Assembly: GCA_910579575.1 (NCBI GenBank)
Contig: CAJTUM010000001.1
Coordinates: forward strand, 252,426-316,425
DNA from: an uncultured Eubacteriales bacterium
GTDB lineage: Bacteria; Bacillota; Clostridia; Oscillospirales; Butyricicoccaceae
DNA: 64,000 nt
Direction: 5' to 3'
Position numbers and translations under genes: made by a program. This document shows, piece by piece, positions 16,020-24,058 of the stretch (within the stretch, counting starts at the first letter, position 1; each line of letters opens with the position of its first letter). The notes under the pieces were generated by a model. That model did no database searches, was not told the origin of the DNA, and worked only from the letters and a program-made list of their open reading frames with translations.

Positions 16020-16712
16020 TTAGGTCCAGAGGCCAAGCTCGCCGATGGCGGTATAAGAAGGGCAACTACCACCCATCATGATTTTTAGTTCCAGAACGCC
16101 AGTGACATCTACACTGATATTTATCGGGTCTATGCCCCCACCCACTTTGCCTTCCCAGATTTTTTCATCATCTGCATAAATGGTCAATGTGCCGCCCTCA
16201 TTAGAGCGATAATCATATTGTTGAAAATACACACCAGTTAATCTGGTATATTGGGTATTCAGCTTGTATGTAACATAATCCTTCCTGTCCATATCTGTTA
16301 TACAATGCTGATGTTCATTCCCCAGATTGTCCTTGACCACGCTACCTGTCGCGAACCAAAAGCTATCTTTATCAAAATAATCCATATCCGCCACCCAGAC
16401 GGCGGGTTTATCGCCGGTGTGGGAGCCGATGTAGACGCTTTTGGAGGTTCCCTCCCACTGGATGGGGAGGTCCAGGGCTTCGCTGACGGCCCGGACAGGC
16501 AGATAGGTAGTGCCCTCATAGATAAAAGCTTCCACCGGATTGCCCTTGGCGTCTGTGGGATTGATTTTCTGGTCGTTGACGAAAATGCTCACCCCAGGAA
16601 ACACGGTGACATTTTTGCTGTACACGGCGAACCCCGGCACAATCAGGGATACCATCAGCAGGGCGGCCATCATGCCGGACAAAAAGTAGCTCAATTTTTG
16701 CTTGCGATTCAT
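16020..16712 (-). CDS. Secreted stalk-domain (copper amine oxidase-like) protein with NPCBM-like domain
   Basis: 230 residues from ATG 16712, which follows AGGAGG by 7 bases. A signal peptide or anchor (LSYFLSGMMAALLMVSLIVPGFAVYS) is followed by a copper-amine-oxidase N-terminal type domain at about 32-100 (VSIFVNDQKI, FIYEGTTYLPVRAVSEALDLPIQWEG), a cell-surface stalk module that does not bind copper. The C-terminal half (about 110-230; TYKLNTQYTRLTGVYFQ, GGTLTIYADDEKIWEGKV, VDVTGVLELKIMMGG, IGELGLW) resembles NPCBM, a putative carbohydrate-binding module. Likely an extracellular wall-associated protein. It lies 64 bases downstream of the SLH-C39 gene with a hairpin between them. Confidence 0.82.
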   Translation of the reverse strand: MNRKQKLSYFLSGMMAALLMVSLIVPGFAVYSKNVTVFPGVSIFVNDQKINPTDAKGNPVEAFIYEGTTYLPVRAVSEALDLPIQWEGTSKSVYIGSHTGDKPAVWVADMDYFDKDSFWFATGSVVKDNLGNEHQHCITDMDRKDYVTYKLNTQYTRLTGVYFQQYDYRSNEGGTLTIYADDEKIWEGKVGGGIDPINISVDVTGVLELKIMMGGSCPSYTAIGELGLWT

Positions 16713-16737
16713 TTGCAAATCCTCCTGTTTTGCGCCT

Positions 16738-16760
16738 CCTCCCGGCTTAGAGCCGGGAGG
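16738..16760 (-). other. Intercistronic hairpin between the SLH-C39 and stalk-protein genes
   Basis: Stem CTCCCGGCT / AGCCGGGAG with a 3-base loop and no T-run. It could partially terminate or protect the mRNA, so the downstream gene may be expressed differently from the upstream one. Confidence 0.5.
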
Positions 16761-16776
16761 GAGGGGCGTTTTGTAG

Positions 16777-18780
16777 TTACCTCGCCTCAAACCAGGTACA
16801 GGAATTGGAGTAAGTCAGCATTTCCTCTTGAGAGACCTGGCCGGTGATGTTGTTGCGGATATAGGCGCAGTCGGTCAGCTTGATGGCGTCGCCGCCCAGG
16901 CCGTTGCGGGCCGGGTCGCAGACGATCAGATTGCCGTTTTCATAGCCAATCACTGTCACGGCGTGGGATTTTCCGTTGCCTTTGAAGCACAGCATCAGGC
17001 CGTAATTGTTGTTTTTCAGGGCGTCCACAGCCCCTTGCAGGCGCTGGCTGCCGTTCCAGCCCTTGTTGAAGGAGCTTGTCCAGACGTCTTGGTCCTTCAG
17101 GCCGTATTTGCTGAAAATACTCCAGTTCATATAGGTGGAGCCGCCGTTGGCCGCTTTCACATCCCCATAGGATACGGCGGAATTGCCGTTTTGCACCCGG
17201 TAATTGGCAATTACCATGGCGGCGGAGGCGATATAGCAGCCGTCGCCGTCCTGCTGCTGGATATAGACGTGCTGGCCTCCGCCTACCGAGGGTTCAGCAG
17301 GCGCTTGATTGCCTGTGGAATAGGGGATCGCCACATCGGGCCAGTTGCCATAGGTAGCAAATAGGTTGGTTTCGTTGCTGTTGGGGTCGTGCATAGTAAC
17401 GGTACTGCCGTTGACGGAATCCACCGTCACATAGCGCAGGCCCCAGGGAGAGTTTCCGGGAATTTGCACCACCACAGTATACCCCTTGCTGCACAGGTCG
17501 TTGATCATAGCGGCTTTTTGCTCAACAGACAGGCTGGCGCTCTTCATATTGGCGTTGGTCTGCTCGGTAAAACCGGGAACAGCCTCGGCGACCTTGGTCC
17601 ACCGCAGCGCGCCGCTATCGGTGAAGCCGCCCACGCTTTTCAGCCGCTGGAGCAGCACAGAGGGATTGAAAGAGCTTTCCGATTCCTTGCCCGATTTCAC
17701 GATGGCAATAGAAAGAGCCGTAACCAAGCCGCCGTTGGAGGCCATGGTTCCGTTGCCCAGAGACTCGTTGGCCCAGCGGCTGTCGTCTTTTTTCCAATCC
17801 CGATAGGAGGCGGGAGAGGGCGTTGGGGCCGGCTTTTCCGGTTCCGCCGGTTTTTCAGGGGTAACAGGCTGCTCCGGCTTTTTGGTTTCCTCGGGCGTTT
17901 GGGGTTCCTGAGGCTTGGAGGATTCCTGCTGGTTTGCAGGAGGAGTGACAGGCTTATCCTGGTTTGCAGGGGGCGTAACTGAGGTTTGTCCAGAGGGCGT
18001 AGTCGATGTCGTATTATTCTCCGCAGGCGCCTTTGTGCCGTTGCCGTTATTATTGCTGTTGCTGCCGGCGTTGCCTATGTTCTTTTCGGGGACCCCAAAA
18101 TTGGCCAGAGCCCGCCAGAGCATAGCGGCGGCTTCTGCACGGGTGATGGTGCGCTGTCCGCCAAAAGTGCCGTCGGCATAGCCGTTGATGATGCCTTCCT
18201 CCACAGCCGCCGCCACATAGGGCTTCAAGGCCGGGGAAATGGAAGCAGTGTCGCTGAACATTGTTTCCAGCATACTTTCATCTGCCATGCTGGTATCCAG
18301 ATCCCACATTTTCGCAATCGCCACGGCCATATCCTCCCGAACGGCCATGGTTTTGGGGCGGAAAGCCATGCCGTCGCCGTCTGAATATCCAGTCATATCC
18401 TGGCTGACAGCCTCGATGTAGGGCGTGGCCCAGTAGCCGGGCTTTACGTCAGTGAAAGCGCCGGTGGGGTTGTCCAGGGTTTTCTGTACGTCGCAGGCAG
18501 AGGCCACAGCCAGGATTTTGGCAAATTCCTCCCGGCTGACGGTTTTGCTGGGGTAAAACAGCCCGTTGGGATAGCCGTTGACGGCCTTGCGGTCCACCAG
18601 ATCGGCAATATAACGAAAAGCCCAGTGGGTTTCGGGAACATCAGCAAACTCTACAGTATACGTTTGCTGAGAAGGAGCCATGCCGTCTTCATAAGACAGC
18701 GCATGGGCCATGGGAGCGGTAAAGGTTGACACAAGGGCCAATGTCAGCGTTGCCGCCAAAGCCCTTTGAAATCGTTTCAT
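16777..18780 (-). CDS. SLH-anchored surface protein with two C39-like peptidase domains
   Basis: 667 residues. Signal peptide (about 1-27, ending AHALS). Three S-layer homology repeats at about 45-230 (FADVPETHWAFRYIADLV, FTDVKPGYWATPYI, third near FSDTASISPALKPY with INGYADGTFGG) anchor it to the wall. A Thr/Pro/Glu-rich linker (about 240-325, PEKPAEPEKP) follows. The first C39-like domain (about 330-490) has lost its cysteine (TMASNGGLVTAL where GC is usual). The second (about 500-667) keeps Cys (DGCYIASAAMV), His (KSHAVTVIGYE) and Asp (VCDPARNG). Likely a surface cysteine peptidase with one regulatory or binding domain. Upstream DNA carries a cluster of palindromes. Confidence 0.88.
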   Translation of the reverse strand: MKRFQRALAATLTLALVSTFTAPMAHALSYEDGMAPSQQTYTVEFADVPETHWAFRYIADLVDRKAVNGYPNGLFYPSKTVSREEFAKILAVASACDVQKTLDNPTGAFTDVKPGYWATPYIEAVSQDMTGYSDGDGMAFRPKTMAVREDMAVAIAKMWDLDTSMADESMLETMFSDTASISPALKPYVAAAVEEGIINGYADGTFGGQRTITRAEAAAMLWRALANFGVPEKNIGNAGSNSNNNGNGTKAPAENNTTSTTPSGQTSVTPPANQDKPVTPPANQQESSKPQEPQTPEETKKPEQPVTPEKPAEPEKPAPTPSPASYRDWKKDDSRWANESLGNGTMASNGGLVTALSIAIVKSGKESESSFNPSVLLQRLKSVGGFTDSGALRWTKVAEAVPGFTEQTNANMKSASLSVEQKAAMINDLCSKGYTVVVQIPGNSPWGLRYVTVDSVNGSTVTMHDPNSNETNLFATYGNWPDVAIPYSTGNQAPAEPSVGGGQHVYIQQQDGDGCYIASAAMVIANYRVQNGNSAVSYGDVKAANGGSTYMNWSIFSKYGLKDQDVWTSSFNKGWNGSQRLQGAVDALKNNNYGLMLCFKGNGKSHAVTVIGYENGNLIVCDPARNGLGGDAIKLTDCAYIRNNITGQVSQEEMLTYSNSCTWFEAR

Positions 18781-18868
18781 ACGTCGTTCCTCTCTTTCTT
18801 GTTAAAAAATTCAATGCAGTCGTTCAGCGCGTTGTATAACAAATTCACCTCCTTGCATATTCAAATAG

Positions 18869-19053
18869 TTTCTTGCAGTTTCGAATGATTGCAAGAAAGT
18901 ATACTTTCTTGCAAGAAGGCCATTCTTGTAAAAAATATTGTAGAATCGGCAGAAATTTAGGAGAATTGCCTATTGAAACTTGACTGAATTTATGATATTG
19001 TTTGCACAGAGCAGGAGCCTTGGAATATTGCAAGAAAGTATACATTCTTGTAA
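18869..19053 (-). promoter_or_regulatory. Cluster of TTGCAAGAA dyads upstream of the SLH-C39 gene
   Basis: A perfect 26-bp palindrome lies at 18889-18914 (half-site TTGCAAGAAAGTA). A second copy at 19028-19053 keeps the same left half with two breaks in symmetry. Extra half-sites TTTCTTGCA (18869-18878) and CATTCTTGTAA (18921-18931) flank the first. The repeated spacing and perfect symmetry suggest a dimeric regulator binding cooperatively. No regulator gene is adjacent. The stretch 18781-19077 holds no convincing gene. Confidence 0.65.
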
Positions 19054-19077
19054 CTTTTCCGGGCTTTTTGCAACAAA

Positions 19078-19101
19078 AAAAGCCCCCTTTCGGGGGCTTT
19101 T
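19078..19101 (-). terminator. Terminator after the MFS transporter gene
   Basis: Read on the minus strand: AAAAGCCCCC-GAAA-GGGGGCTTTTTTT. It separates the minus-strand amino-acid scavenging operon from the surface-protein genes. Confidence 0.9.
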
Positions 19102-19113
19102 CGGCGGGTTGCG

Positions 19114-20352
19114 TTATTGCTGGGCGGGGGGATGGGCCAGCACAAAGCGGTAGCCCAGCAGAGCCAGGGTCATGAAAACGGCCATGAAGGCCATGGCGGG
19201 CTTATAGCTGCCCAGGGAATCATAAACGCTGTTGATGGCGATGGGGCCGATCATGGCGCCCAAGCTGCTTACCGCGCTGACAGAGCCCAGGATGGCGGCA
19301 AATTCCCTGGCGCCAAAGAGGCGGTCGGTCAGCAAAGTGGTGGCCACGGCGCTAAAGGCGCCGCCCAAGCCGGCGCCCAGGACAATCATGGCCAAAGCAG
19401 GCTGGAAGGGCGCCAGCACCATGCCCACAAGGCCGATAATCATGCACAGATTGGCAAAAAACGAGGCGCGACGAACGCCCCAGCGGTCGAACAGCCAGCC
19501 CAGCAAAAATTTGCCCACAGCCAAAGAGGCCATCATCGCCGAAGCGACGACAGAGGCGGCGATGGCGGAAAGGCCTACGTCGCTGAGGTGAGGGGCGGAA
19601 TTTTGCACTAAGCTGACGGCGCACAGGTTGTTGACGACGTTGCAGGCCGCCAAAGCCCAGAATTGCCAGGTCCGCCGAGCTTGCCGGGCCGTCAACCCCA
19701 GCTGTTCCGTGAAACGGGGCTGTTCCGCCGGGGCCGGCGCCTCTCCATAGGGCTGAAGGCCCATATCCTGGGGCCTGGTACGGACGATGAAAAAGCAAGC
19801 CGGCGTCACGATGATTAAAATCACGGCGCCCAAAATCAAATAGGTTTGCCGCCAGCCGACCTGCTGAATCAGCCAGGCGGCCAAGGGATTGCAGATCATG
19901 CCGCCCACGCCGCTGCCCATGGAAGCCGCGCCCAAAGCCGAGCCCCGGCGGGCGTGAAACCAGTTGGCGATCAACATGGATATGGAAACTGTTGTAAGCA
20001 AAGCCTGGGAGAAGCCGCATACGACGGAGGACAGATAAAACATCGGAAGATTTTGAGCGAAGGAATAGCTCATGTACCCCAAAGCCATGCCCAGGCCGCC
20101 GAAGCGCATGACCTGCTTGACGTCAAATCGGGCGTAAATTTTGCCGGCAAAAACCGCCACAACCATCGAGCTGGCGGCGATCAACGTGGAGTTGGAGGCC
20201 ATGGCTTTGCGGGAAAAGCCCATGTCCGCGCACACCGGCTTGATATAAACGCCGCTGCTGTTGTTGATGAGGCCCACGGAGACGCCCATAATCAGGAAGC
20301 AGGCGAAGACCACATACCAGCCGTAAAAAAAGCGGCCTTGTTTTTTGTTCAT
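19114..20352 (-). CDS. MFS transporter (OFA/monocarboxylate-like)
   Basis: A 412-residue, twelve-helix major facilitator. The N-terminal FFYGWYVVFACFLIMGVSVGLINNSSGVYIKP and the motif GSALGAASMGSGVGGMICNPLAAWL resemble the oxalate/formate antiporter and monocarboxylate groups. AAAGGAACGCGAT precedes the ATG. It is the third gene of a minus-strand operon after D-aminoacylase and creatininase-family genes (78-base gap), so it may import their substrate or export a product. Substrate is not predictable. Its C-terminus is homologous to the fragment at 5043-5258. Confidence 0.9.
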   Translation of the reverse strand: MNKKQGRFFYGWYVVFACFLIMGVSVGLINNSSGVYIKPVCADMGFSRKAMASNSTLIAASSMVVAVFAGKIYARFDVKQVMRFGGLGMALGYMSYSFAQNLPMFYLSSVVCGFSQALLTTVSISMLIANWFHARRGSALGAASMGSGVGGMICNPLAAWLIQQVGWRQTYLILGAVILIIVTPACFFIVRTRPQDMGLQPYGEAPAPAEQPRFTEQLGLTARQARRTWQFWALAACNVVNNLCAVSLVQNSAPHLSDVGLSAIAASVVASAMMASLAVGKFLLGWLFDRWGVRRASFFANLCMIIGLVGMVLAPFQPALAMIVLGAGLGGAFSAVATTLLTDRLFGAREFAAILGSVSAVSSLGAMIGPIAINSVYDSLGSYKPAMAFMAVFMTLALLGYRFVLAHPPAQQ

Positions 20353-20430
20353 ATCGCGTTCCTTTCAAAGCCTGGAGGCCCGAAGCCGCCCCGAAGCATG
20401 GCTGGGGGCGGCTCCTTTTTAGTTGAGAAA

Positions 20431-21213
20431 TCAGACCTTGCGGCCCCAAAGCGAGTCGTCCATCAAAATATCCGCCATGCCCTGGATTTCGCGTTCCAGT
20501 ATTTTTTTGCCCTTTTCTGCTGTGGCGGCGTAGGCGTTGCCCATAACGCCGTTTTCGGTGTGGGCTTCCATCCGATGGAAGGTGGAAAAGATCCCCTCGT
20601 CCTCCATTTTATGGCCAAAACTCATGGAGCCCTTGGTCTCTTTGTAAATGGGGTCCACAAAGCCTTCGTCCAGCGCCAGAATCATGGAAGTTTCGCTTTC
20701 GCAGGCGTGGTCCATATGGGCCTGGGTTTCCAGAATATCCGGTTCGGCTTGGGAGTCGCCTTTGTCGTAGCCAGTGAAATAGACAGGAAAACCCAAAGCT
20801 TCATTGATGTTGATCAGCGCCGTCTGCGTGGGGGCCACGTTGCCGCCATGGCCGTTGACGATCACAATTTTGCGGAAGCCGTGGGCCGCCAGGCTTTCGC
20901 AGTAATCCTGGAGCATGGCCAGATAGGTCTGGGGCTTCAGCGTCATAGAGCCGGGAAAGCTCATGTGGTGGGTGGCGTTGCCCACAGTAATGGCCGGAGA
21001 GACCAAACAGGGCTTGCCGCGGCGATTTAGCTCTTCGGCGGTTTTTTCGCAGACGTAGGTCGCCAGCAGAGCGTCTGTGCCCACAGGCAGGTGGGGCCCA
21101 TGCTGCTCGATGGAGCCCAGAGGGACCAACACGATAGCGCCTTGCTGAGAATAGGCCCGGATCTCTTCCCGAGTCAGATGCTCCCAGCGGACGGGATTCT
21201 TTTTCATTTCCAT
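20431..21213 (-). CDS. Creatininase family metal-dependent amidohydrolase
   Basis: A 260-residue member of the creatininase family. Metal-site and structural motifs: VPLGSIEQHGPHLPVGTD, NGHGGN and HACESETSMIL. Characterised members hydrolyse cyclic amides or formamides (creatinine, FAPy intermediates), but the family is broad. GGAGC precedes the ATG. Second gene of the D-aminoacylase operon, suggesting a role in breaking amide or lactam derivatives of amino acids; that role is inferred. Confidence 0.9.
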   Translation of the reverse strand: MEMKKNPVRWEHLTREEIRAYSQQGAIVLVPLGSIEQHGPHLPVGTDALLATYVCEKTAEELNRRGKPCLVSPAITVGNATHHMSFPGSMTLKPQTYLAMLQDYCESLAAHGFRKIVIVNGHGGNVAPTQTALININEALGFPVYFTGYDKGDSQAEPDILETQAHMDHACESETSMILALDEGFVDPIYKETKGSMSFGHKMEDEGIFSTFHRMEAHTENGVMGNAYAATAEKGKKILEREIQGMADILMDDSLWGRKV

Positions 21214-21305
21214 GGTCGTTTTGCTCCTTTATAAGATAATAAAGCGAAGATCGATGGATCAAAGCGGAGGCTGCGCAAGGGCGACAGCCCGTTTGACGGC
21301 TGAGG

Positions 21306-22898
21306 TTACCGGCTTTTTTTCAAAACAGAACCGTTTTTGACGCCGGTGTATTCGCCGTTTTCCACCGCCGCTTTGCCGCCGACCAACACATAGTCCAAGC
21401 CATGGTTTTTGCGGAAGGGGTGCAGATAGTCGCTGTCCGCCTTCAAGGCGGCGTAATCAAAGACGCACAAATCCGCCCGATAGCCCTCTTTCACCAAGCC
21501 AATTTCCGGAATGCCGCTCATCTCGGCGGGCAGGCCGGTAATGCTGTGAATCGCGTCCTCCAGCGTCAGAAGGCCGTGGTCCCGCAGCAGCGCCAGCCGG
21601 GTGATAAAGGTGGAAGTGCCCCGAGGGTGGCCGCCGCCTATATGGTCCCGGTCTGGGTGAGAGGGGTAATTGGACCAATCGCTGCCGCCCATCACATAGG
21701 GGTGGGCGATAATGCGCATCATGTCGCTTTCGTTTTGGTTAAAATAGATGCCTTGGGCCTGGCCGTCGTTGGCGATCAGCAAATCGTAGCAAACGTCCCA
21801 AGGGTCCTTGTTTTCCTCCTGAGCGATCTGGGCGATGGTTTTGCCCACATATTGAGGGGTTTTGGCGCAGCCCGCCATCAGCGTGCCCTCAAAGCCGGCG
21901 TCTATCAGGTTGCTGGCGAACTCGGCGTATTCGTTCTGAATGGAATCCGTCACCTTCTGGCGGAAAGTCGGGTCCTTCAGGTTTTCCACCAGCTTGTCTT
22001 CGCCTCCCACATGGAATTTGGGGGGAATGCAGCTGATAAAGGGAGCGCTGCCCGCCAGGTAGGGGTATTGATCTGCCCGGACCTTGACGCCCCGTTTGTT
22101 GGCGTCTTCAATCACCTGCAAAACCTTTTCCGAAAGCCCCTCGTTCTGTTTGCCGATGACCTTTAGGTGGGAGATAATTACCGGGATGCCCGCCTTTTCG
22201 CCAATGTTGATCGCTTCTTCCACAGATTCCACCACATTGTCCGCCTCGCCGCGGATATGGGAAGCGTAGCTGCCGCCGTATTCGCCCACAACCTTAGCCA
22301 GCTCCACCAGCTCCTGTTCGCCGGCATAGACGGAGGGGGCGTAGACCAAGCCGGTGGTCATGCCCAAGTAGCCGCATTCCATGGCTTGGCGCACCCAGGC
22401 TTTCATTTCTTCCAGCTGCTCTGGAGTAGGCTGAGCGTCGCTGTAGCCCATCACCCGGCCCCGCACATTGCCCTGGCCGATGTAAAAGGCGATGTTGTTT
22501 CCCAGCTCCATCTGAGAAACCGCCTCCATGAAAGAATGGAAATTGTCGCAGGCTTTTTCCAGCCGTTCCCGATGCTCCGGGGGCAGCCGGTCTGCTTCCC
22601 CCTCCATCATGGGGGCGGGCGCCGTGCCGCATTGGCCGGCGATTTCCGTGGTGACGCCTTGCTCCAGATAGTTGTAGGAGTCGGGGCCCATCAGAATGCC
22701 GTTGTCGGAATGGCTGTGGTAATCAATAAAGCCAGGGGAGACGATTTTGCCGGCGGCGTCGATAATCCGACCGGCTTCCTCCTGGATCGAAGGAGCGATT
22801 TTGGCGATTTTGCCGTCTTTCAACGCCACGTCCGCCCGATAGCGAAGGGCGCCGGAGCCGTCGACGACTGTCCCGCCCTGGATGATGATATCGTACAT
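21306..22898 (-). CDS. N-acyl-D-amino-acid deacylase family amidohydrolase
   Basis: 530 residues from ATG 22898, which follows AAAGGAGG. An amidohydrolase-superfamily barrel: YDIIIQGGTVVDGSG start, metal motif GFIDYHSHSD, the Cys-containing EIAGQCGTAPAP, VIISHLKVIG, and the late blocks GGSDWSNYPSHPDRD and RGTSTFITRLALL, ending in a beta-sandwich return (AVENGEYTGVKNGSVL). The family removes acyl groups from N-acyl-D-amino acids, including D-Glu and D-Asp forms. First gene of a three-gene minus-strand operon behind a promoter overlapped by a palindrome. Confidence 0.92.
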   Translation of the reverse strand: MYDIIIQGGTVVDGSGALRYRADVALKDGKIAKIAPSIQEEAGRIIDAAGKIVSPGFIDYHSHSDNGILMGPDSYNYLEQGVTTEIAGQCGTAPAPMMEGEADRLPPEHRERLEKACDNFHSFMEAVSQMELGNNIAFYIGQGNVRGRVMGYSDAQPTPEQLEEMKAWVRQAMECGYLGMTTGLVYAPSVYAGEQELVELAKVVGEYGGSYASHIRGEADNVVESVEEAINIGEKAGIPVIISHLKVIGKQNEGLSEKVLQVIEDANKRGVKVRADQYPYLAGSAPFISCIPPKFHVGGEDKLVENLKDPTFRQKVTDSIQNEYAEFASNLIDAGFEGTLMAGCAKTPQYVGKTIAQIAQEENKDPWDVCYDLLIANDGQAQGIYFNQNESDMMRIIAHPYVMGGSDWSNYPSHPDRDHIGGGHPRGTSTFITRLALLRDHGLLTLEDAIHSITGLPAEMSGIPEIGLVKEGYRADLCVFDYAALKADSDYLHPFRKNHGLDYVLVGGKAAVENGEYTGVKNGSVLKKSR

Positions 22899-22962
22899 AA
22901 CAAAAATTCCTCCTTTGCCGGATGCCGCCGGCCCGGGAATCGGCCGATCTGCGGCCTTTTTC

Positions 22963-22997
22963 ATTATACTACTTTTTTCCGCCCCATACTATGGGGC
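22963..22997 (-). promoter_or_regulatory. Promoter with 17-nt palindromic operator for the D-aminoacylase operon
   Basis: On the minus strand a TATAAT -10 (22963-22968) is preceded by GCCCCATACTATGGGGC (22981-22997), a perfect palindrome around one central base, where the -35 would lie. The weak -35 and its position suggest control by a dimeric repressor or an activator. Confidence 0.6.
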
Positions 22998-23191
22998 AAA
23001 ATTGCTGATTTTTTGGGTTGAATTTTGTCAGAACCTCCAAAGAAACGGGGGAAACCGGAAAACCGCTGATAAAATTCGACAAAACAGACGGATGGAAAAA
23101 AACGCTTCCAGCGAACGTTGGCTGGCGGAGCAACCCGCCTTTCCTACCGGCTTTTTTCTGGGCGGCCGGCGGCTTCCAAAGCTTCTGACCC

Positions 23192-23221
23192 TTGGCAAGA
23201 CGGGGCTGGGCGTGATAGAAT
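23192..23221 (+). promoter_or_regulatory. Promoter of the mgtC-like gene
   Basis: -35 TTGGCA (23192-23197), 18-base spacer, -10 TAGAAT (23216-23221), about 50 bases upstream of the ATG. The rest of 22998-23191 shows no feature. Confidence 0.5.
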
Positions 23222-23272
23222 ACAAAAAGAGAAGCGGCTGGAAACCGCCGCAAGAGAAAAGGGGGAATTTGT

Positions 23273-23992
23273 ATGACCCAGACAATGGACGCCGCCGCTT
23301 TGGCTCTGGGGCCGCTGGATGTGGCGGCCCGGCTTTTGTGCGCGATGTTCATCGGCCTGGTGGTGGGCGCCGAGCGGGAATACACCCACAGACCGGCCGG
23401 AATGCGCACCCATATGCTGGTGGCGCTGGGCGCCTGCATTGTGATGATGACCAGCCAGATGATTTTCGCGCAGTATCGGCCCTATGGCGCCACGCCGGAC
23501 CCGGCTCGGCTCAGCGCCCAGGTTATCACCGGCATCGGCTTTCTGGGGGCGGGCACAATCCTGCGGGAGGGCGTCAGCGTCAAGGGCCTGACCACCGCGG
23601 CCAGCCTCTGGATGACGGCCTGCATGGGGGTGGCCGCCGGAGGCGGCTATTATCTGGTGGCCCTGGCGGGCTTTGTTTCCGCTCTGATTACCCTGGTGTT
23701 GTTTGAGTGGATTCAAAAAATCATCGTCAAGGGTCGGTACAGCCTGTATGATTTCAACCTGACCTGCGAAAACGCCGTAGCCATTATGGAGCTTATCCGC
23801 CGGCTGGCCGACGAGCAGCGGGCTTTGATTACCCGCATCCATATCCAGGGCCGCAAGGGAGATAAGCCGGAGATTCGGTTTCGGGCCAATTTCAGCGGCG
23901 CCAACTCCCTGGACCGCGTGCAGAATTTTTTCTCCGTTCTTCAGCAAAATGAACAGGTTATTTACGTCACTTTGGACCGCCAGTGGATCTGA
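23273..23992 (+). CDS. MgtC/SapB family membrane protein
   Basis: 239 residues. The N-terminal two thirds form the MgtC membrane domain, with hallmark blocks GLVVGAEREYTHRPAGMRTHMLVALGA (in pieces), ITGIGFLGAGTILREG and VKGLTTAASLWMTACMGVAAG. The cytoplasmic tail (about 150-239) is ACT-like. GGGGGAATTTGT precedes the ATG. The family is linked to magnesium limitation and virulence in enterobacteria, but its role in commensal Firmicutes is unclear. The asparaginase gene follows after 63 bases. Confidence 0.9.
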   Translation: MTQTMDAAALALGPLDVAARLLCAMFIGLVVGAEREYTHRPAGMRTHMLVALGACIVMMTSQMIFAQYRPYGATPDPARLSAQVITGIGFLGAGTILREGVSVKGLTTAASLWMTACMGVAAGGGYYLVALAGFVSALITLVLFEWIQKIIVKGRYSLYDFNLTCENAVAIMELIRRLADEQRALITRIHIQGRKGDKPEIRFRANFSGANSLDRVQNFFSVLQQNEQVIYVTLDRQWI

Positions 23993-24026
23993 CTGGGCGA
24001 ACGGAGAAACAGAAGGAAAGCCAAAA

Positions 24027-24058
24027 AAGGAGGCCCCGCGACGCGGGGGAACAAAATG
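24027..24058 (+). promoter_or_regulatory. Ribosome site with a hairpin before the asparaginase start
   Basis: The strong AAAGGAGG (24026-24033) lies 22 bases from ATG 24056. Between them is a perfect hairpin CCCCGC-GAC-GCGGGG (24034-24048). Folded, it brings the site to about 7 bases; alternatively GGGGGA just after the stem acts as the site. Confidence 0.5.

Noticed and set aside
18845..19045. A 66-codon minus-strand ORF in the SLH-C39 promoter region
   Set aside because: It covers the palindromes, has no ribosome site and no protein-like codon bias.
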